Shown: piece by piece, positions 16,245 through 26,015 of the stretch
Position numbering within the stretch: the stretch's first letter is position 1
Layout: each line of letters begins with the position of its first letter
Assembly: GCA_965219665.1 (NCBI GenBank)
Contig: CBDCOD010000022.1
Coordinates: 1 to 64,000 of the forward strand
Direction: 5' to 3'
Source of the DNA: CBDCOD01 sp965219665
Lineage (GTDB): Bacteria; Pseudomonadota; Gammaproteobacteria; CAKMZV01
Length of the DNA stretch: 64,000 nt
Program-made: the position numbers and the translations under genes
Notes under the pieces: generated by a model
What the model was told of the DNA's origin: nothing
The model's database searches: none
What the model saw: only the letters and a program-made list of their open reading frames with translations

Positions 16245-18221
16245 ATGATAGATAGATTGAGTTGCGCAAATGCCGTTCGTGTTTTGAGTTTTGATGCGAT
16301 TGAGAAAGCAAAATCAGGCCATCCAGGTGCGCCAATGGGCATGGCAGACATCGCTCAAGTTGTTTGGCGCGACCACCTAAAGCATAATCCTAATAACCCT
16401 GATTGGCATAACCGTGATCGCTTTGTGTTGTCGAATGGGCATGGTTCCATGCTGCTGTATGCACTATTACACCTTTCAGGATATGACGTATCTATAGGCG
16501 ATTTGAGGCAATTTCGGCAGTTGCATTCTAAAACGCCGGGGCATCCAGAGTATGGCTACGCAGACGGCGTTGAGACGACTACAGGTCCACTAGGTCAAGG
16601 TTTGGCTAATGCAGTTGGTATGGCATTGGCAGAGCGTTGTTTAGCAGCACAGTTTAATCGCCCTGAGCATGAAATTATTGATCACTATACTTGGGTTTTT
16701 GTCGGCGATGGATGTTTAATGGAAGGTATATCGCATGAGGTATGCTCTTTGGCAGGTACTTTAGGGCTTGGGAAATTGGTGGTTATATGGGATGATAATA
16801 ATATCTCCATTGACGGTGAAGTAGGTGGTTGGTTTGGCGAGGATGTTGCAAAACGGTTTGAGGCATATGGCTGGCAGGTGATTCACGATGTTGACGGACA
16901 TAATCCTTCTGCAATTGAGGCTGCTATTGTTGAGGCTAAATCTGATGTAAACCGTCCCTCTGTTATTTGTGCTAAGACAATTATTGGCAAAGGTTCACCG
17001 AACAAGGCAGGTACGGCTGGTGTGCATGGTGCGCCTTTAGGCGCTGATGAGCGCGCGCTGACTTGTGAGGCATTGGGGTGGAAGCACGAGCCTTTTGAGG
17101 TGCCCCAGTCTATTTATGATGCCTGGGATTGCCGCGCTAAAGGTGCTGAAATGGAGCAGTTGTGGGATATGGCATGGCAGAAATATGCAGCAGAACACTC
17201 CCAATTAGCAGATCAGTTGCAACGTCGCCTGCAAGCTGAATTGCCGTCAGACTGGCAGCAGAAAATGTATGCTTATATTTCAGAAACGCAGCAGGCAGGA
17301 GAGAAGCTGGCAACACGTCAATCTTCCCAGAAAGCGATCGAAAAAATGGCATCTATATTACCTGAACTATTTGGCGGTTCTGCTGACTTAGGGCATTCCA
17401 ATTTAACTGTTTGGGAAGGGCATAAACCGGTCTGTGATTATGCAGATGGCAACTATGTTAATTACGGTGTTCGAGAGTTTGGCATGTCTGCTATGCTTAA
17501 CGGTGTCGCTTTACATGGAGGTTTTGTTCCTTTTGGTGGTACTTTTCTGATGTTTATGGAGTATGCGCGTAACGCAGTCCGTATGGCAGCACTCATGAAG
17601 CAACGCAGTATTTTTGTATATACGCATGATTCTATCGGCTTGGGTGAGGATGGGCCAACGCACCAGCCTGTTGAGCAGATTGAGAGTATGCGTTGTGTGC
17701 CGAATTTGAGTGTGTGGCGTCCTTGTGATGGTGTGGAAAGTGCAGTAGCATGGAAATACGCGGTTGAACGTAAAATAGGTCCAACTGCTCTGTGTTTTTC
17801 GCGCCAAGCTGTGCCAGCACAGCAGCGCAATACCAAGCAATTATCTGATGTTGAAAAGGGGGGGTATGTGTTGCATGATGGTACGGATGTTATTATTATT
17901 GCAACAGGATCAGAGGTTGCAATAGCTATGGATGCAGCCGAGCAATTGCAACAGAAAGGTATTTCAGCGCGTGTGGTTTCTATGCCGAGCCAGGATGTGT
18001 TTGATGCACAAAGTGCAGCGTATAAGCAATCTGTTCTGCCAGATGCTATGATTAAGCGCATTTCTGTCGAAGCGGGGGTAACCCGTGGCTGGTCACGTTA
18101 TGTTGGAACAAATGGTATAAGTATTGGTGTGGATACATTTGGTGAGTCTGCTCCTATGGCGGACTTATACCAGCATTTTGGTCTAACTGTAGATGCTGTA
18201 GTACGTGCTGCTGCGTATTAA
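16245..18221 (+). CDS. tkt: Transketolase
   Basis: A 658-residue thiamine-diphosphate enzyme. The N-terminal half has KSGHPGAPMGMADI, DRFVLSNGHGS, TTGPLGQGLANAVG and the cofactor-binding GDGCLMEGISHEV. The C-terminal half has FGGTFLMFMEYARNAVRMAAL and the HDSIGLGEDGPTHQPVEQ stretch. It moves two-carbon units between ketose and aldose phosphates in the pentose phosphate (or Calvin) pathway. It leads a five-gene operon, 38 bases before gap. Confidence 0.98.
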   Translation: MIDRLSCANAVRVLSFDAIEKAKSGHPGAPMGMADIAQVVWRDHLKHNPNNPDWHNRDRFVLSNGHGSMLLYALLHLSGYDVSIGDLRQFRQLHSKTPGHPEYGYADGVETTTGPLGQGLANAVGMALAERCLAAQFNRPEHEIIDHYTWVFVGDGCLMEGISHEVCSLAGTLGLGKLVVIWDDNNISIDGEVGGWFGEDVAKRFEAYGWQVIHDVDGHNPSAIEAAIVEAKSDVNRPSVICAKTIIGKGSPNKAGTAGVHGAPLGADERALTCEALGWKHEPFEVPQSIYDAWDCRAKGAEMEQLWDMAWQKYAAEHSQLADQLQRRLQAELPSDWQQKMYAYISETQQAGEKLATRQSSQKAIEKMASILPELFGGSADLGHSNLTVWEGHKPVCDYADGNYVNYGVREFGMSAMLNGVALHGGFVPFGGTFLMFMEYARNAVRMAALMKQRSIFVYTHDSIGLGEDGPTHQPVEQIESMRCVPNLSVWRPCDGVESAVAWKYAVERKIGPTALCFSRQAVPAQQRNTKQLSDVEKGGYVLHDGTDVIIIATGSEVAIAMDAAEQLQQKGISARVVSMPSQDVFDAQSAAYKQSVLPDAMIKRISVEAGVTRGWSRYVGTNGISIGVDTFGESAPMADLYQHFGLTVDAVVRAAAY

Positions 18222-18259
18222 AAGCATTCTGATTTTTTCATTATTCTCAAGGAGAAACT

Positions 18260-19255
18260 ATGACAGTAAAAGTAGGTATAAACGGATTTGGTCGTATTGG
18301 GCGCATGGTGTTTCGTGCTATTGATAAAGAGTTCCCAGAGCTAGAGGTGGTTGGCATCAACGATTTATTAGAGAACGATTATTTGGCATATATGCTGACC
18401 TATGATTCAGTGCACGGTCGTTTTGGGAAGCAGGTGCAGGTTGAGGGAGATTGCTTTATTATTGACGGCAAAAAAATACGGCTCACTGCAGAAAAAAATC
18501 CTGCCAATTTGAAGTGGAATGAGGTAGGTGCAGATGTGGTTATTGACTGTACGGGATTCTTTTTAACAGAAGAGGGCTGTCAGGCGCATATTCAGGCAGG
18601 TGCTAAAAAAGTCGTGCAATCAGCACCTTCTAAAGACGCCACGCCTATGTTCGTCTATGGTGTCAATCATCATGAATATGCCAATCAGGCTATTATTTCA
18701 GCTGCTTCCTGTACAACGAATTGCTTGGCGCCTGTGGCTAAGGTGCTGCATGATAATTGGGGATTAAAACGTGGCTTAATGACTACAGTGCATGCAGTAA
18801 CGGCTACTCAGAAGACGGTAGATGGTCCCTCTGCCAAGGATTGGCGTGGCGGTCGCGGGTTGTTAGAAAACATTATCCCCTCTTCTACTGGCGCTGCTAA
18901 AGCAGTTGGAGTGGTTCTGCCTGAATTGAATGGCAAATTAACGGGGATGTCTTTTCGAGTTCCTACATCTGATGTTTCGGTAGTAGATTTGACTGTTGAG
19001 TTACATAAAGAAGCAAATTATGCAGAGGTGTGTGCTGCTATGCGCCAAGCCGCAGAGGGGGCTATGCGAGGCACGTTACAATATACAGAAGATAGTGTTG
19101 TTGCTACAGATTTTCGTGGTTGTTCAGCAGCAAGCATCTTTGATGCAAAAGCAGGTATCGCTTTGGACAGTACTTTCATGAAGGTAGTTACCTGGTATGA
19201 TAATGAATATGGTTATACTTGTAATATGCTACGCTTAGTCAACTATATTGCCTAA
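18260..19255 (+). CDS. gap: Glyceraldehyde-3-phosphate dehydrogenase
   Basis: A 331-residue GAPDH with NGFGRIGR at 8-15, catalytic Cys151 in SAASCTTNC and His178. Asp35 in the GINDL segment suggests NAD preference. It interconverts glyceraldehyde-3-phosphate and 1,3-bisphosphoglycerate, followed in the operon by pgk, which handles the product. A clear AAGGAG ribosome binding site precedes the ATG. Confidence 0.98.
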   Translation: MTVKVGINGFGRIGRMVFRAIDKEFPELEVVGINDLLENDYLAYMLTYDSVHGRFGKQVQVEGDCFIIDGKKIRLTAEKNPANLKWNEVGADVVIDCTGFFLTEEGCQAHIQAGAKKVVQSAPSKDATPMFVYGVNHHEYANQAIISAASCTTNCLAPVAKVLHDNWGLKRGLMTTVHAVTATQKTVDGPSAKDWRGGRGLLENIIPSSTGAAKAVGVVLPELNGKLTGMSFRVPTSDVSVVDLTVELHKEANYAEVCAAMRQAAEGAMRGTLQYTEDSVVATDFRGCSAASIFDAKAGIALDSTFMKVVTWYDNEYGYTCNMLRLVNYIA

Positions 19256-19273
19256 GGCTATATTGTAGGTGAA

Positions 19274-20452
19274 TTGTTCTTTATGAAAAAAATGATGGAT
19301 TTAAACTTGTCTGGTCGGCGCGTACTGATTCGGCAAGATTTGAATGTGCCAATTAGAGAAGGAAAAATCAGTTCGTACGCTCGTATTCAAGCAAGTTTGC
19401 CAACAATCCAGCAAGCTATACAGGATGGCGGCAGAGTCATGGTTTTGTCCCATTTGGGTAGGCCAACAGAAGGGAAGTATGATAAATGCGCCTCGTTACA
19501 CCTAGTTGCTGATGCACTGGCTGAACGCTTAGGGCAGTCTGTGCGACTTATTCAAAATTGGATAGATGGCGGTTTTGATGTGGCAGCAGGTGAGGTGGTC
19601 TTACTAGAGAATGTGCGCTTCAACATTGGAGAGAAACTCAATGATGAAGGTCTGTCTCGCAAGATGGCAGCACTATGCGATATATTTGTTAATGATGCTT
19701 TTGGTACAGCGCACCGCGCTCAGGCTTCTACACATGGTGTAGCTCAGTTTGCAGATGAAGTTTGTGCTGGACCATTGTTGTCTGCTGAATTAGATGCTTT
19801 GTCTAAGGCTTTAGATAGCCCAGCACGGCCAATGGTTGCCATTGTCGGGGGGTCAAAAGTTTCAACAAAACTGACTGTTTTAGAGGCGTTGGCAGAGAAG
19901 TGTGATCAGCTAGTAGTGGGGGGCGGTATTGCTAATACATTTATTGAGGCGCAGGGTCACTCAGTTGGAAAGTCATTATCAGAAAGTGACCTGATTCCTG
20001 TTGCACAAAAGCTGATGCATACTATGGAGCGTAGAGAGGCAAGGATTCCAATTGCCACGGATGTGATAGTGGGTAAGGCATTGTCTGCTAACGCAGTAGC
20101 AGAGTGTAAACCAGTTCAGATGGTTTCCTGTGATGATATGATTTTGGATATTGGTCCAGATAGCACGAAAGCTTTATGCAATGTTATTGCTCAGGCTAAG
20201 ACAATTATTTGGAATGGTCCTGTAGGTGTTTTCGAATTTGATCAGTTTGGAAAGGGTACAGAAGCCATCTCTAAGGCAATTGCTCAATCTGGCGCATTTT
20301 CTATTGCAGGCGGTGGCGATACATTAGCTGCTATTGATAAATATGGTGTTGCTGATAGTATTTCATATATTTCTACAGGTGGTGGTGCATTTTTAGAATT
20401 TGTTGAAGGAAAGGTTTTGCCAGCTGTTGCTGTACTGCAGCAGCGTGCATAA
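19274..20452 (+). CDS. pgk: Phosphoglycerate kinase
   Basis: A 392-residue PGK with RRVLIRQDLNVP near the N-terminus, SHLGRP, the NDAFGTAHRAQAST stretch, IVGGSKVSTK in the hinge region, and the GGGDTLAAI nucleotide-binding segment near the C-terminus. The ATG at 19274 lies four codons before an alternative ATG (MKKMMDLN at 19283), so the exact start is uncertain. It makes ATP from 1,3-bisphosphoglycerate, or the reverse in gluconeogenesis. Confidence 0.97.
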   Translation: MFFMKKMMDLNLSGRRVLIRQDLNVPIREGKISSYARIQASLPTIQQAIQDGGRVMVLSHLGRPTEGKYDKCASLHLVADALAERLGQSVRLIQNWIDGGFDVAAGEVVLLENVRFNIGEKLNDEGLSRKMAALCDIFVNDAFGTAHRAQASTHGVAQFADEVCAGPLLSAELDALSKALDSPARPMVAIVGGSKVSTKLTVLEALAEKCDQLVVGGGIANTFIEAQGHSVGKSLSESDLIPVAQKLMHTMERREARIPIATDVIVGKALSANAVAECKPVQMVSCDDMILDIGPDSTKALCNVIAQAKTIIWNGPVGVFEFDQFGKGTEAISKAIAQSGAFSIAGGGDTLAAIDKYGVADSISYISTGGGAFLEFVEGKVLPAVAVLQQRA

Positions 20453-20477
20453 GTACTTGATAGGTGTATAGAAACAT

Positions 20478-21944
20478 ATGGCAAAACGCGCATTGAGAAG
20501 AACAAAAATTTTGGCAACGATGGGGCCATCAACTGATGCGCCTGATGTATTAGAGCGCTTGGTTGATGTAGGTGTAGATGCTTTTCGCATTAATTGCTCA
20601 CATGGCACTGCTAAAGAGCGTGAACAACGGGTTACATGGGTACGTCAGATTTCTGCTGAAAAAGGGAAAGCAATTAGTGTACTGTTTGATTTACAAGGTC
20701 CAAAAATTCGGATTAGCCGTTTTCGTGACAGTAAGGTCTTGCTAGAGAATGGCTCTATTTTTGCCTTGGATAGTTCGTTGCCATCTGGCGCAGGTGATGT
20801 TTCACAAGTTGGTTTGACATATCAGCAACTGCCAAGTGATGTTAAGAAAGGTGATGAGTTGCTGCTGGATGATGGTCGCATTATTCTTAAAGTGGAAGCT
20901 ACTTCGCAGACGCGAGTTGACTGTAGAGTTAAGCAAGGTGGAGAGCTGTCCAATAATAAGGGTATTAATCTCAAGGGCGGAGGACTTTCTGCAACTGCAT
21001 TGACCGATAAGGATAAGCAAGATATTAAACAAGCTGTTAGATTAGGCGTGGATTTTGTTGCGATTTCGTTCCCGCGTACGGCAGATGATATTCGATATGC
21101 GCGTCAGTTGTTAGAAGAGGCTGGTGCCGACAAATCCATTTGTATTGTGGCAAAAATTGAGCGTGCAGAGGCAGTGGTGGACTCAACTCTTATTGAGATT
21201 ATAGAAGAGTCCGATTTAGTTATGGTCGCGCGAGGAGACTTGGGTGTTGAGGTTGGGGATGCACAGTTGCCGGCATTACAGAAAAAAATCATCTCCAAAG
21301 CCCGCACCTTAAATAAGGGTGTTATCACTGCAACACAGATGATGGATTCTATGACTCATAGTCCCCTGCCTACACGTGCAGAAATATTTGATGTTGCTAA
21401 TGCGGTTCTTGATGGTACAGATGCCGTTATGCTATCTGCTGAGACAGCGACTGGTCACTATCCAGTTGAGGTCGTTGTCGCTATGGATAGAGTTTGCCGA
21501 TCAGCAGAAAAGCAACGTTCTGTGCAGAAATCAGCACATAGGTTAGATAATATTTTTGAGCATAAAAACGAGTCCATTGCGATGGCTAGTATGTATTTGG
21601 TCAACCACTTATCACATGTAGCGGGCATTGCATCATTGACTGAGTCTGGTGATACCCCTGTATATATGTCTCGGATTAGTTCGGGGAAGCCTATTTTTGC
21701 AGTATCACTTAATGAGCGCACATACTGGCGTATGAGCTTATACCGCGGTGTATTCCCTATTCTGCTACAAGAATATGAGTTGGCGATGTGTGGTCCAGAA
21801 GTGGTTGACTTGCGGCATAGTGTTCTGTCTGCATTAGTAAAGCGTAAATTGCTATATAAGGGTGAAAGGGTGATTATAACTAGTGGAATTAGCCGCTATA
21901 GTAATTTGGGGACTAATACTTTGGAAATTTTGCAGGTGGAATGA
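20478..21944 (+). CDS. pyk: Pyruvate kinase
   Basis: A 488-residue pyruvate kinase beginning RTKILATMGPSTD, with SVLFDLQGPKIR, the IVAKIERAEAV segment carrying the catalytic lysine, MVARGDLGVEVG and ATQMMDSM, and a C-terminal domain of the usual size. It converts PEP and ADP to pyruvate and ATP. Its presence with pgk and fba in one operon is characteristic of several gammaproteobacterial lineages. Confidence 0.97.
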   Translation: MAKRALRRTKILATMGPSTDAPDVLERLVDVGVDAFRINCSHGTAKEREQRVTWVRQISAEKGKAISVLFDLQGPKIRISRFRDSKVLLENGSIFALDSSLPSGAGDVSQVGLTYQQLPSDVKKGDELLLDDGRIILKVEATSQTRVDCRVKQGGELSNNKGINLKGGGLSATALTDKDKQDIKQAVRLGVDFVAISFPRTADDIRYARQLLEEAGADKSICIVAKIERAEAVVDSTLIEIIEESDLVMVARGDLGVEVGDAQLPALQKKIISKARTLNKGVITATQMMDSMTHSPLPTRAEIFDVANAVLDGTDAVMLSAETATGHYPVEVVVAMDRVCRSAEKQRSVQKSAHRLDNIFEHKNESIAMASMYLVNHLSHVAGIASLTESGDTPVYMSRISSGKPIFAVSLNERTYWRMSLYRGVFPILLQEYELAMCGPEVVDLRHSVLSALVKRKLLYKGERVIITSGISRYSNLGTNTLEILQVE

Positions 21945-22021
21945 AGCCTGCTTTGTCGCCTGCCTGAGAATTTTAGGGTTCTTATGTTGGTGTGAATAAT
22001 AGTGATTGGGAGGTTTTGAGT

Positions 22022-23083
22022 ATGCTGATTTCTTTAAGGCAAATAATGGACTATGCTGCTGAGCATAATTTTGGTTTACCCGCATTTAATGTGAATAATT
22101 TGGAGCAGGTTAAAGCAATTATGCAGGCAGCCGATAAGACTAAATCCCCTGTTATTTTGCAAGGTTCTGCTGGTGCGCGTAAGTATGCGGGTTCGGTTTT
22201 TTTGCGCCATTTGGTGGAGGCTGCTTGTGAGGCATATCCACATATACCAGTGGTGATGCACTTAGACCATGGCAATGAGCCCAGCAGTTGTTTTTCTGCT
22301 ATTCAGGCAGGCTTTTCATCGGTAATGATGGATGGATCTTTGCAGGCAGATCAAAAAACACCGGGATCTTACGGGTATAACGTGCGTGTTACAGCAGAAG
22401 TTTGTAGCATGGCACATGCTGTTGGCGTATCTGTTGAGGGTGAGCTAGGCTGTTTAGGGTCATTAGAGACTGGCAAGATGGGCGAAGAAGACGGTCACGG
22501 TGCTGAGGGGGAATTGGATATGGATGCACTGTTGACGGATCCAGATGAGGCTGCAGCGTTTGTGCGCGCTACTAATGTTGACTGCTTGGCTATTGCGATT
22601 GGTACATCGCACGGTGCTTATAAATTTACACGCCGCCCTGATGGGTCTGTTTTGCGAATCGATCGGGTGAAAGAAATCCATGCGCGGCTACCTACTACTC
22701 ATTTAGTGATGCATGGTTCATCTGCTGTGCCTCAAGAATGGTTAAAGACGATTAATGCTTATGGTGGAGCGATGGAAGAAACATATGGTGTTCCAACAGA
22801 AGAGATCATTGAAGGTATAAAATACGGTGTGCGTAAAGTAAATATTGATACAGATTTGCGTATGGCCTCGACTGGTTCAATACGTCAACATTTGGCAGAG
22901 AATCCTAGTAATTTTGATCCACGTAAATATCTAACAAAGGCGATGGAGGGTATGCAAGCAATTTGTGAAAACCGCTTTGAGGCTTTTGGTGCTGCAGGTC
23001 ATGCCGAAAAAATTAAAGCAGTGCGTTTAGAAGATATGGCATTACGATATGCGAAAGGTGAACTAGATCAGCAAGTTGATTAG
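22022..23083 (+). CDS. fba: Class II fructose-bisphosphate aldolase, Calvin-cycle subtype
   Basis: A 353-residue zinc-dependent aldolase. It has HLDHGNEPSSCFSAIQAGFSS with metal-ligand histidines, the VEGELGCLG glutamate segment, AIGTSHGAYK and VMHGSSAVP. Length and motifs match the CbbA/Fba Calvin-type subgroup rather than E. coli FbaA. I start at the ATG at 22022 (MLISLRQIM), supported by GGGAGG at 22008-22013; a longer version would add ten unrelated residues. It cleaves or forms fructose-1,6-bisphosphate. No Rubisco gene is visible here, so the name does not imply CO2 fixation. Confidence 0.96.
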   Translation: MLISLRQIMDYAAEHNFGLPAFNVNNLEQVKAIMQAADKTKSPVILQGSAGARKYAGSVFLRHLVEAACEAYPHIPVVMHLDHGNEPSSCFSAIQAGFSSVMMDGSLQADQKTPGSYGYNVRVTAEVCSMAHAVGVSVEGELGCLGSLETGKMGEEDGHGAEGELDMDALLTDPDEAAAFVRATNVDCLAIAIGTSHGAYKFTRRPDGSVLRIDRVKEIHARLPTTHLVMHGSSAVPQEWLKTINAYGGAMEETYGVPTEEIIEGIKYGVRKVNIDTDLRMASTGSIRQHLAENPSNFDPRKYLTKAMEGMQAICENRFEAFGAAGHAEKIKAVRLEDMALRYAKGELDQQVD

Positions 23084-23200
23084 AATTATTTTAATGTAAT
23101 TGCGTAGTGCTATAAACTTTTGGGCTTGTAGTGTACTAGTATTTGTCTTTATGTAAGCATAGTCGTATTTCTTATAGAGTAGTTATTAATAGAGAGTTGT

Positions 23201-24031
23201 ATGAAATTAAAGTGGGTTTTGGGCGTATTATTTGTGATATTTTCACAAAAATCATTTTCTACCACTGTAGAAAACGATTCAGTATGTGTATTGCTGAGCG
23301 ATAAATTAGAAAGTGTTCAGTATAAAGAATGTGTGCATTTGGATTTTGATTACACACCTTTTTATACAACAAAAGGCGTTCCGATGCTCATAAAGGAATA
23401 CCCCCCTAAAAAGAAGCAGAAGCCAAGGGCAAGAATTTTGTTTTTGGGTGGGATTCATGGGGATGAACTAACTGCTTTCTCAGCGACCATACAATGGATG
23501 AAAATTCTTAAAAAGCATCACTCAGGACTATTCCATTGGATTTTCTTACCTGCGATTAACATGGATGGTTTATTAGTTGATCCAGAAACACGCTATAACG
23601 CAAGGGGTGTGGATCTTAATCGAAATTTCTCTGTGGCAGGGAACCCAGACAGTGCACTAAAGTACTGGAAAGATCAAACTGGAAAAGACAAGCGTCGCTA
23701 CCCTGGTGATTATCCTGAGAGTGAGGTGGAAGTGCAGGCGATTATGTCCGTCATCCGTTCTTTTAATCCAGATGTTATTGTTAGTGTTCATGCCCCCTTA
23801 GGTGTGGTAGATTTTGATGGAGGGCTTCGTCATGCCCCTGCAGAAGGGTTTGGCGCGTTGCACTTGCATTTATTGGGAACGTACCCTGGTTCGCTAGGAA
23901 ATTATGGATGGAAGATAGCACGCATTCCAGTTTTAACGTTAGAGTTAAAGAATGCTGGTATTATGCCGCCTAATAAGGAAATTCATAGAATTTGGAATGA
24001 CTTAGTAAAGTGGTTGATTAAAAATGTCTAA
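23201..24031 (+). CDS. Secreted M14-family peptidase, MpaA-like murein peptide amidase
   Basis: A 276-residue protein with an N-terminal signal peptide (hydrophobic 5-20). The M14 zinc site is complete: H86xxE89 in GGIHGDE and H197 in SVHAPLG. The substrate-binding RGVDLNRNF is at 135-143 and the catalytic glutamate is probably E248 in LTLELK. This fits small M14 enzymes such as MpaA that cut the gamma-D-Glu-diaminopimelate bond of murein peptides, but here with export to the periplasm. The next genes encode an L,D-transpeptidase system and AmpD, supporting a peptidoglycan role. Its 3' end overlaps the next gene by 8 bases. Confidence 0.82.
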   Translation: MKLKWVLGVLFVIFSQKSFSTTVENDSVCVLLSDKLESVQYKECVHLDFDYTPFYTTKGVPMLIKEYPPKKKQKPRARILFLGGIHGDELTAFSATIQWMKILKKHHSGLFHWIFLPAINMDGLLVDPETRYNARGVDLNRNFSVAGNPDSALKYWKDQTGKDKRRYPGDYPESEVEVQAIMSVIRSFNPDVIVSVHAPLGVVDFDGGLRHAPAEGFGALHLHLLGTYPGSLGNYGWKIARIPVLTLELKNAGIMPPNKEIHRIWNDLVKWLIKNV

Positions 24032-24869
24032 CATAATTAAGGTAAGCATTATTATCGGTTTTATTTTGCTGAACTCTATTTCTGCGAAGGCAAATGATGT
24101 CAATTTTTTTAAAGAAGGAACTGACCTATTTAAGCAGAAGGAGATGCTATTATCTGCTCGTGTTTTTGGGCGTATTGAGCAAGCAGACTTGTTGCCGTAC
24201 TCAATGAATAACCAGGCAGTAGCACTTTTTATTGGTGGAGAGCAAGCGCAGGCTGTTAATGTGTGGAGGCGGTTTTTAGGCACACAAAAGGAATGTAAGG
24301 GTGCTTTTACTAACTTAGAGGCTGCTTATGCCCATAAGGCAAATACTGCACTTGCTCGGTTAACAGCTCAAACAGAACCTAATTCACCTCCCCTGAGGCT
24401 GTCATCAATTGATGGTGCATTGCAAGCGCAAAAAGCGGCAGCTGGACAGGCTACGTTAGTTTCCCAATTAAGTAAGGTTAATCAGATTCAACCTAGGAAA
24501 CAGGAAGAAAATGCAGCATTAGATATTGAATCAGTTAAAGTGTTTGTTGAGCAGTGGCGTAAAAGCTGGGAGTCGGGAGACGTGGATAGTTATCTGAGTA
24601 GTTATTTTCCAAAACACTCTCCCAAAACGAATCTCAGTTATGATAGCTGGGCTAAGGATAGGCGCACCAAGGTATGGCCTGGTAAGGTAAAAAAATTACT
24701 ATTGAATGCTGTGCAGGTGTCTCTATCTCCTAATACACAATCTGCGCATGTCCAATTTCTGCAAGACTACCGTTCGATAACTTTTCAAGATGTTATTAGA
24801 AAACAATTGGTGTTGCGCCACATGAATAATCGCTGGTTTATTTATCAAGAAGATATAGTGAGACGATGA
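24024..24869 (+). CDS. Exported protein with a C-terminal NTF2-like (Cds6-type) domain
   Basis: A 281-residue protein with a signal peptide (residues 1-22, cleavage likely after AKA). The N-terminal half is alpha-helical and resembles a TPR-like repeat region. A Q/A-rich linker follows at about 130-165. The C-terminal 110 residues (VKVFVEQWRKSWESGDVDSYLSSYF...) match the NTF2-fold domain found C-terminal to some L,D-transpeptidases. It lacks a YkuD catalytic domain. The next gene has YkuD plus a similar C-terminal region, so this protein may be an accessory or murein-binding partner. It overlaps its downstream neighbour by 4 bases. Confidence 0.7.
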   Translation: MSNIIKVSIIIGFILLNSISAKANDVNFFKEGTDLFKQKEMLLSARVFGRIEQADLLPYSMNNQAVALFIGGEQAQAVNVWRRFLGTQKECKGAFTNLEAAYAHKANTALARLTAQTEPNSPPLRLSSIDGALQAQKAAAGQATLVSQLSKVNQIQPRKQEENAALDIESVKVFVEQWRKSWESGDVDSYLSSYFPKHSPKTNLSYDSWAKDRRTKVWPGKVKKLLLNAVQVSLSPNTQSAHVQFLQDYRSITFQDVIRKQLVLRHMNNRWFIYQEDIVRR

Positions 24870-25993
24870 GAGCAGTTTTTTGTGTGCTATGCATATGGAT
24901 GTGTGGATGTCTTGCTTGGGCGCAAACACCTGATACACTATTGCATAAGGCAGGGCAGAGTATAAAGGAGGGAAATCTGTATGCTGCTATTGCTGAATTA
25001 GATCAGTTGGTAGAGCGTCAGCCTAATTTTGGTTTGGCACATTGGCTCAGATATAGGTTGTATAGCGTAGTTAGTGGTAAGGGTGAATTTTCATTGCCAG
25101 ATGTGATTGCTTTTCCACTGGAAGATGAATGGCGTGTTAGGGAAAGGCTTTGGGGATTGGATAAAGCAGTTATACCCTCAGAAGTATGGTATCTATCGCC
25201 AAAAATTCCTTTTTTGATTGTGATGGATGTACAAGATAATCGTCTGATAGTGTACAGAAATAATGATGCTGGGCTGGAAGTTGTGCAGGACTATTATGCG
25301 TCCATCGGACGCAATGGTGCGTCAAAGCAAAAGGAAGGTGACAATAAAACCCCAGTAGGGATTTATTTCTTTACTAATTTTTTGCCTGCTAACGAGTTGG
25401 AAGATCGTTATGGGAGTGGTGCATTTCCAATTAATTATCCAAATATATGGGATCGTCGCCATAAGCGAACAGGACACGGCATCTGGTTACACGGCACAGA
25501 GAAAGCCGTTTATTCAAGAGCTCCCAAGGATAGTGATGGCTGTATAGTATTAACAAATAATCAGATTGTGTATTTACGTCAACTACTACCAGAGGTAGAT
25601 AATGATTTGCCTATCATTATTGGTAATCCTATACGGTGGCGTTCAGGTATTGGCGTGTATGATTCGGCAGATAAAGACCATTTTCTGCAAGTTTGGCAAG
25701 CTTGGCAAGCGCATGTTAAATCACGACAGGTAGAGCGTTTATCTGATTGGTATTGGGCTGATTTTAAGAGCTCTCGGCTAGATCGTGCTGGCTGGCATAG
25801 GCTGCAAAGAAAGAGAGAACGCACGCAGTACTTTGACACAAATCCTGAGTTATTAAGTATTTTACAGCATAGCGAGGATCCTCTGGTTGTAGTCAACTAC
25901 AGTCGCCTGGTGAAAGGGAAAAATATTATGATTCGTCAATACTGGGAGCAACGTGGAAAGCAGTGGAAAATGGTATTTGAGGGTGCGGTATGA
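24866..25993 (+). CDS. L,D-transpeptidase (YkuD domain) with C-terminal NTF2-like domain
   Basis: A 375-residue exported protein: signal peptide 1-19, helical region 24-100, YkuD catalytic domain about 113-255, and an NTF2-like tail about 270-375. The active site is complete, with His209 in GIWLHGTE and Cys226 in KDSDGCIVLTN. Such enzymes form 3-3 crosslinks in peptidoglycan, attach lipoproteins, or remove them. It overlaps the preceding gene by 4 bases (ATGA), so the two are probably co-translated. The family is clear; which of those reactions it performs is not. Confidence 0.9.
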   Translation: MRAVFCVLCIWMCGCLAWAQTPDTLLHKAGQSIKEGNLYAAIAELDQLVERQPNFGLAHWLRYRLYSVVSGKGEFSLPDVIAFPLEDEWRVRERLWGLDKAVIPSEVWYLSPKIPFLIVMDVQDNRLIVYRNNDAGLEVVQDYYASIGRNGASKQKEGDNKTPVGIYFFTNFLPANELEDRYGSGAFPINYPNIWDRRHKRTGHGIWLHGTEKAVYSRAPKDSDGCIVLTNNQIVYLRQLLPEVDNDLPIIIGNPIRWRSGIGVYDSADKDHFLQVWQAWQAHVKSRQVERLSDWYWADFKSSRLDRAGWHRLQRKRERTQYFDTNPELLSILQHSEDPLVVVNYSRLVKGKNIMIRQYWEQRGKQWKMVFEGAV

Positions 25994-26015
25994 GTTATTT
26001 TTATCAGATTTTTAG

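Noticed and set aside
17462..18061. Long reverse-strand open frame inside tkt
   Set aside because: It is a shadow of tkt codon usage, has no family similarity, and lies wholly within a well-conserved gene.
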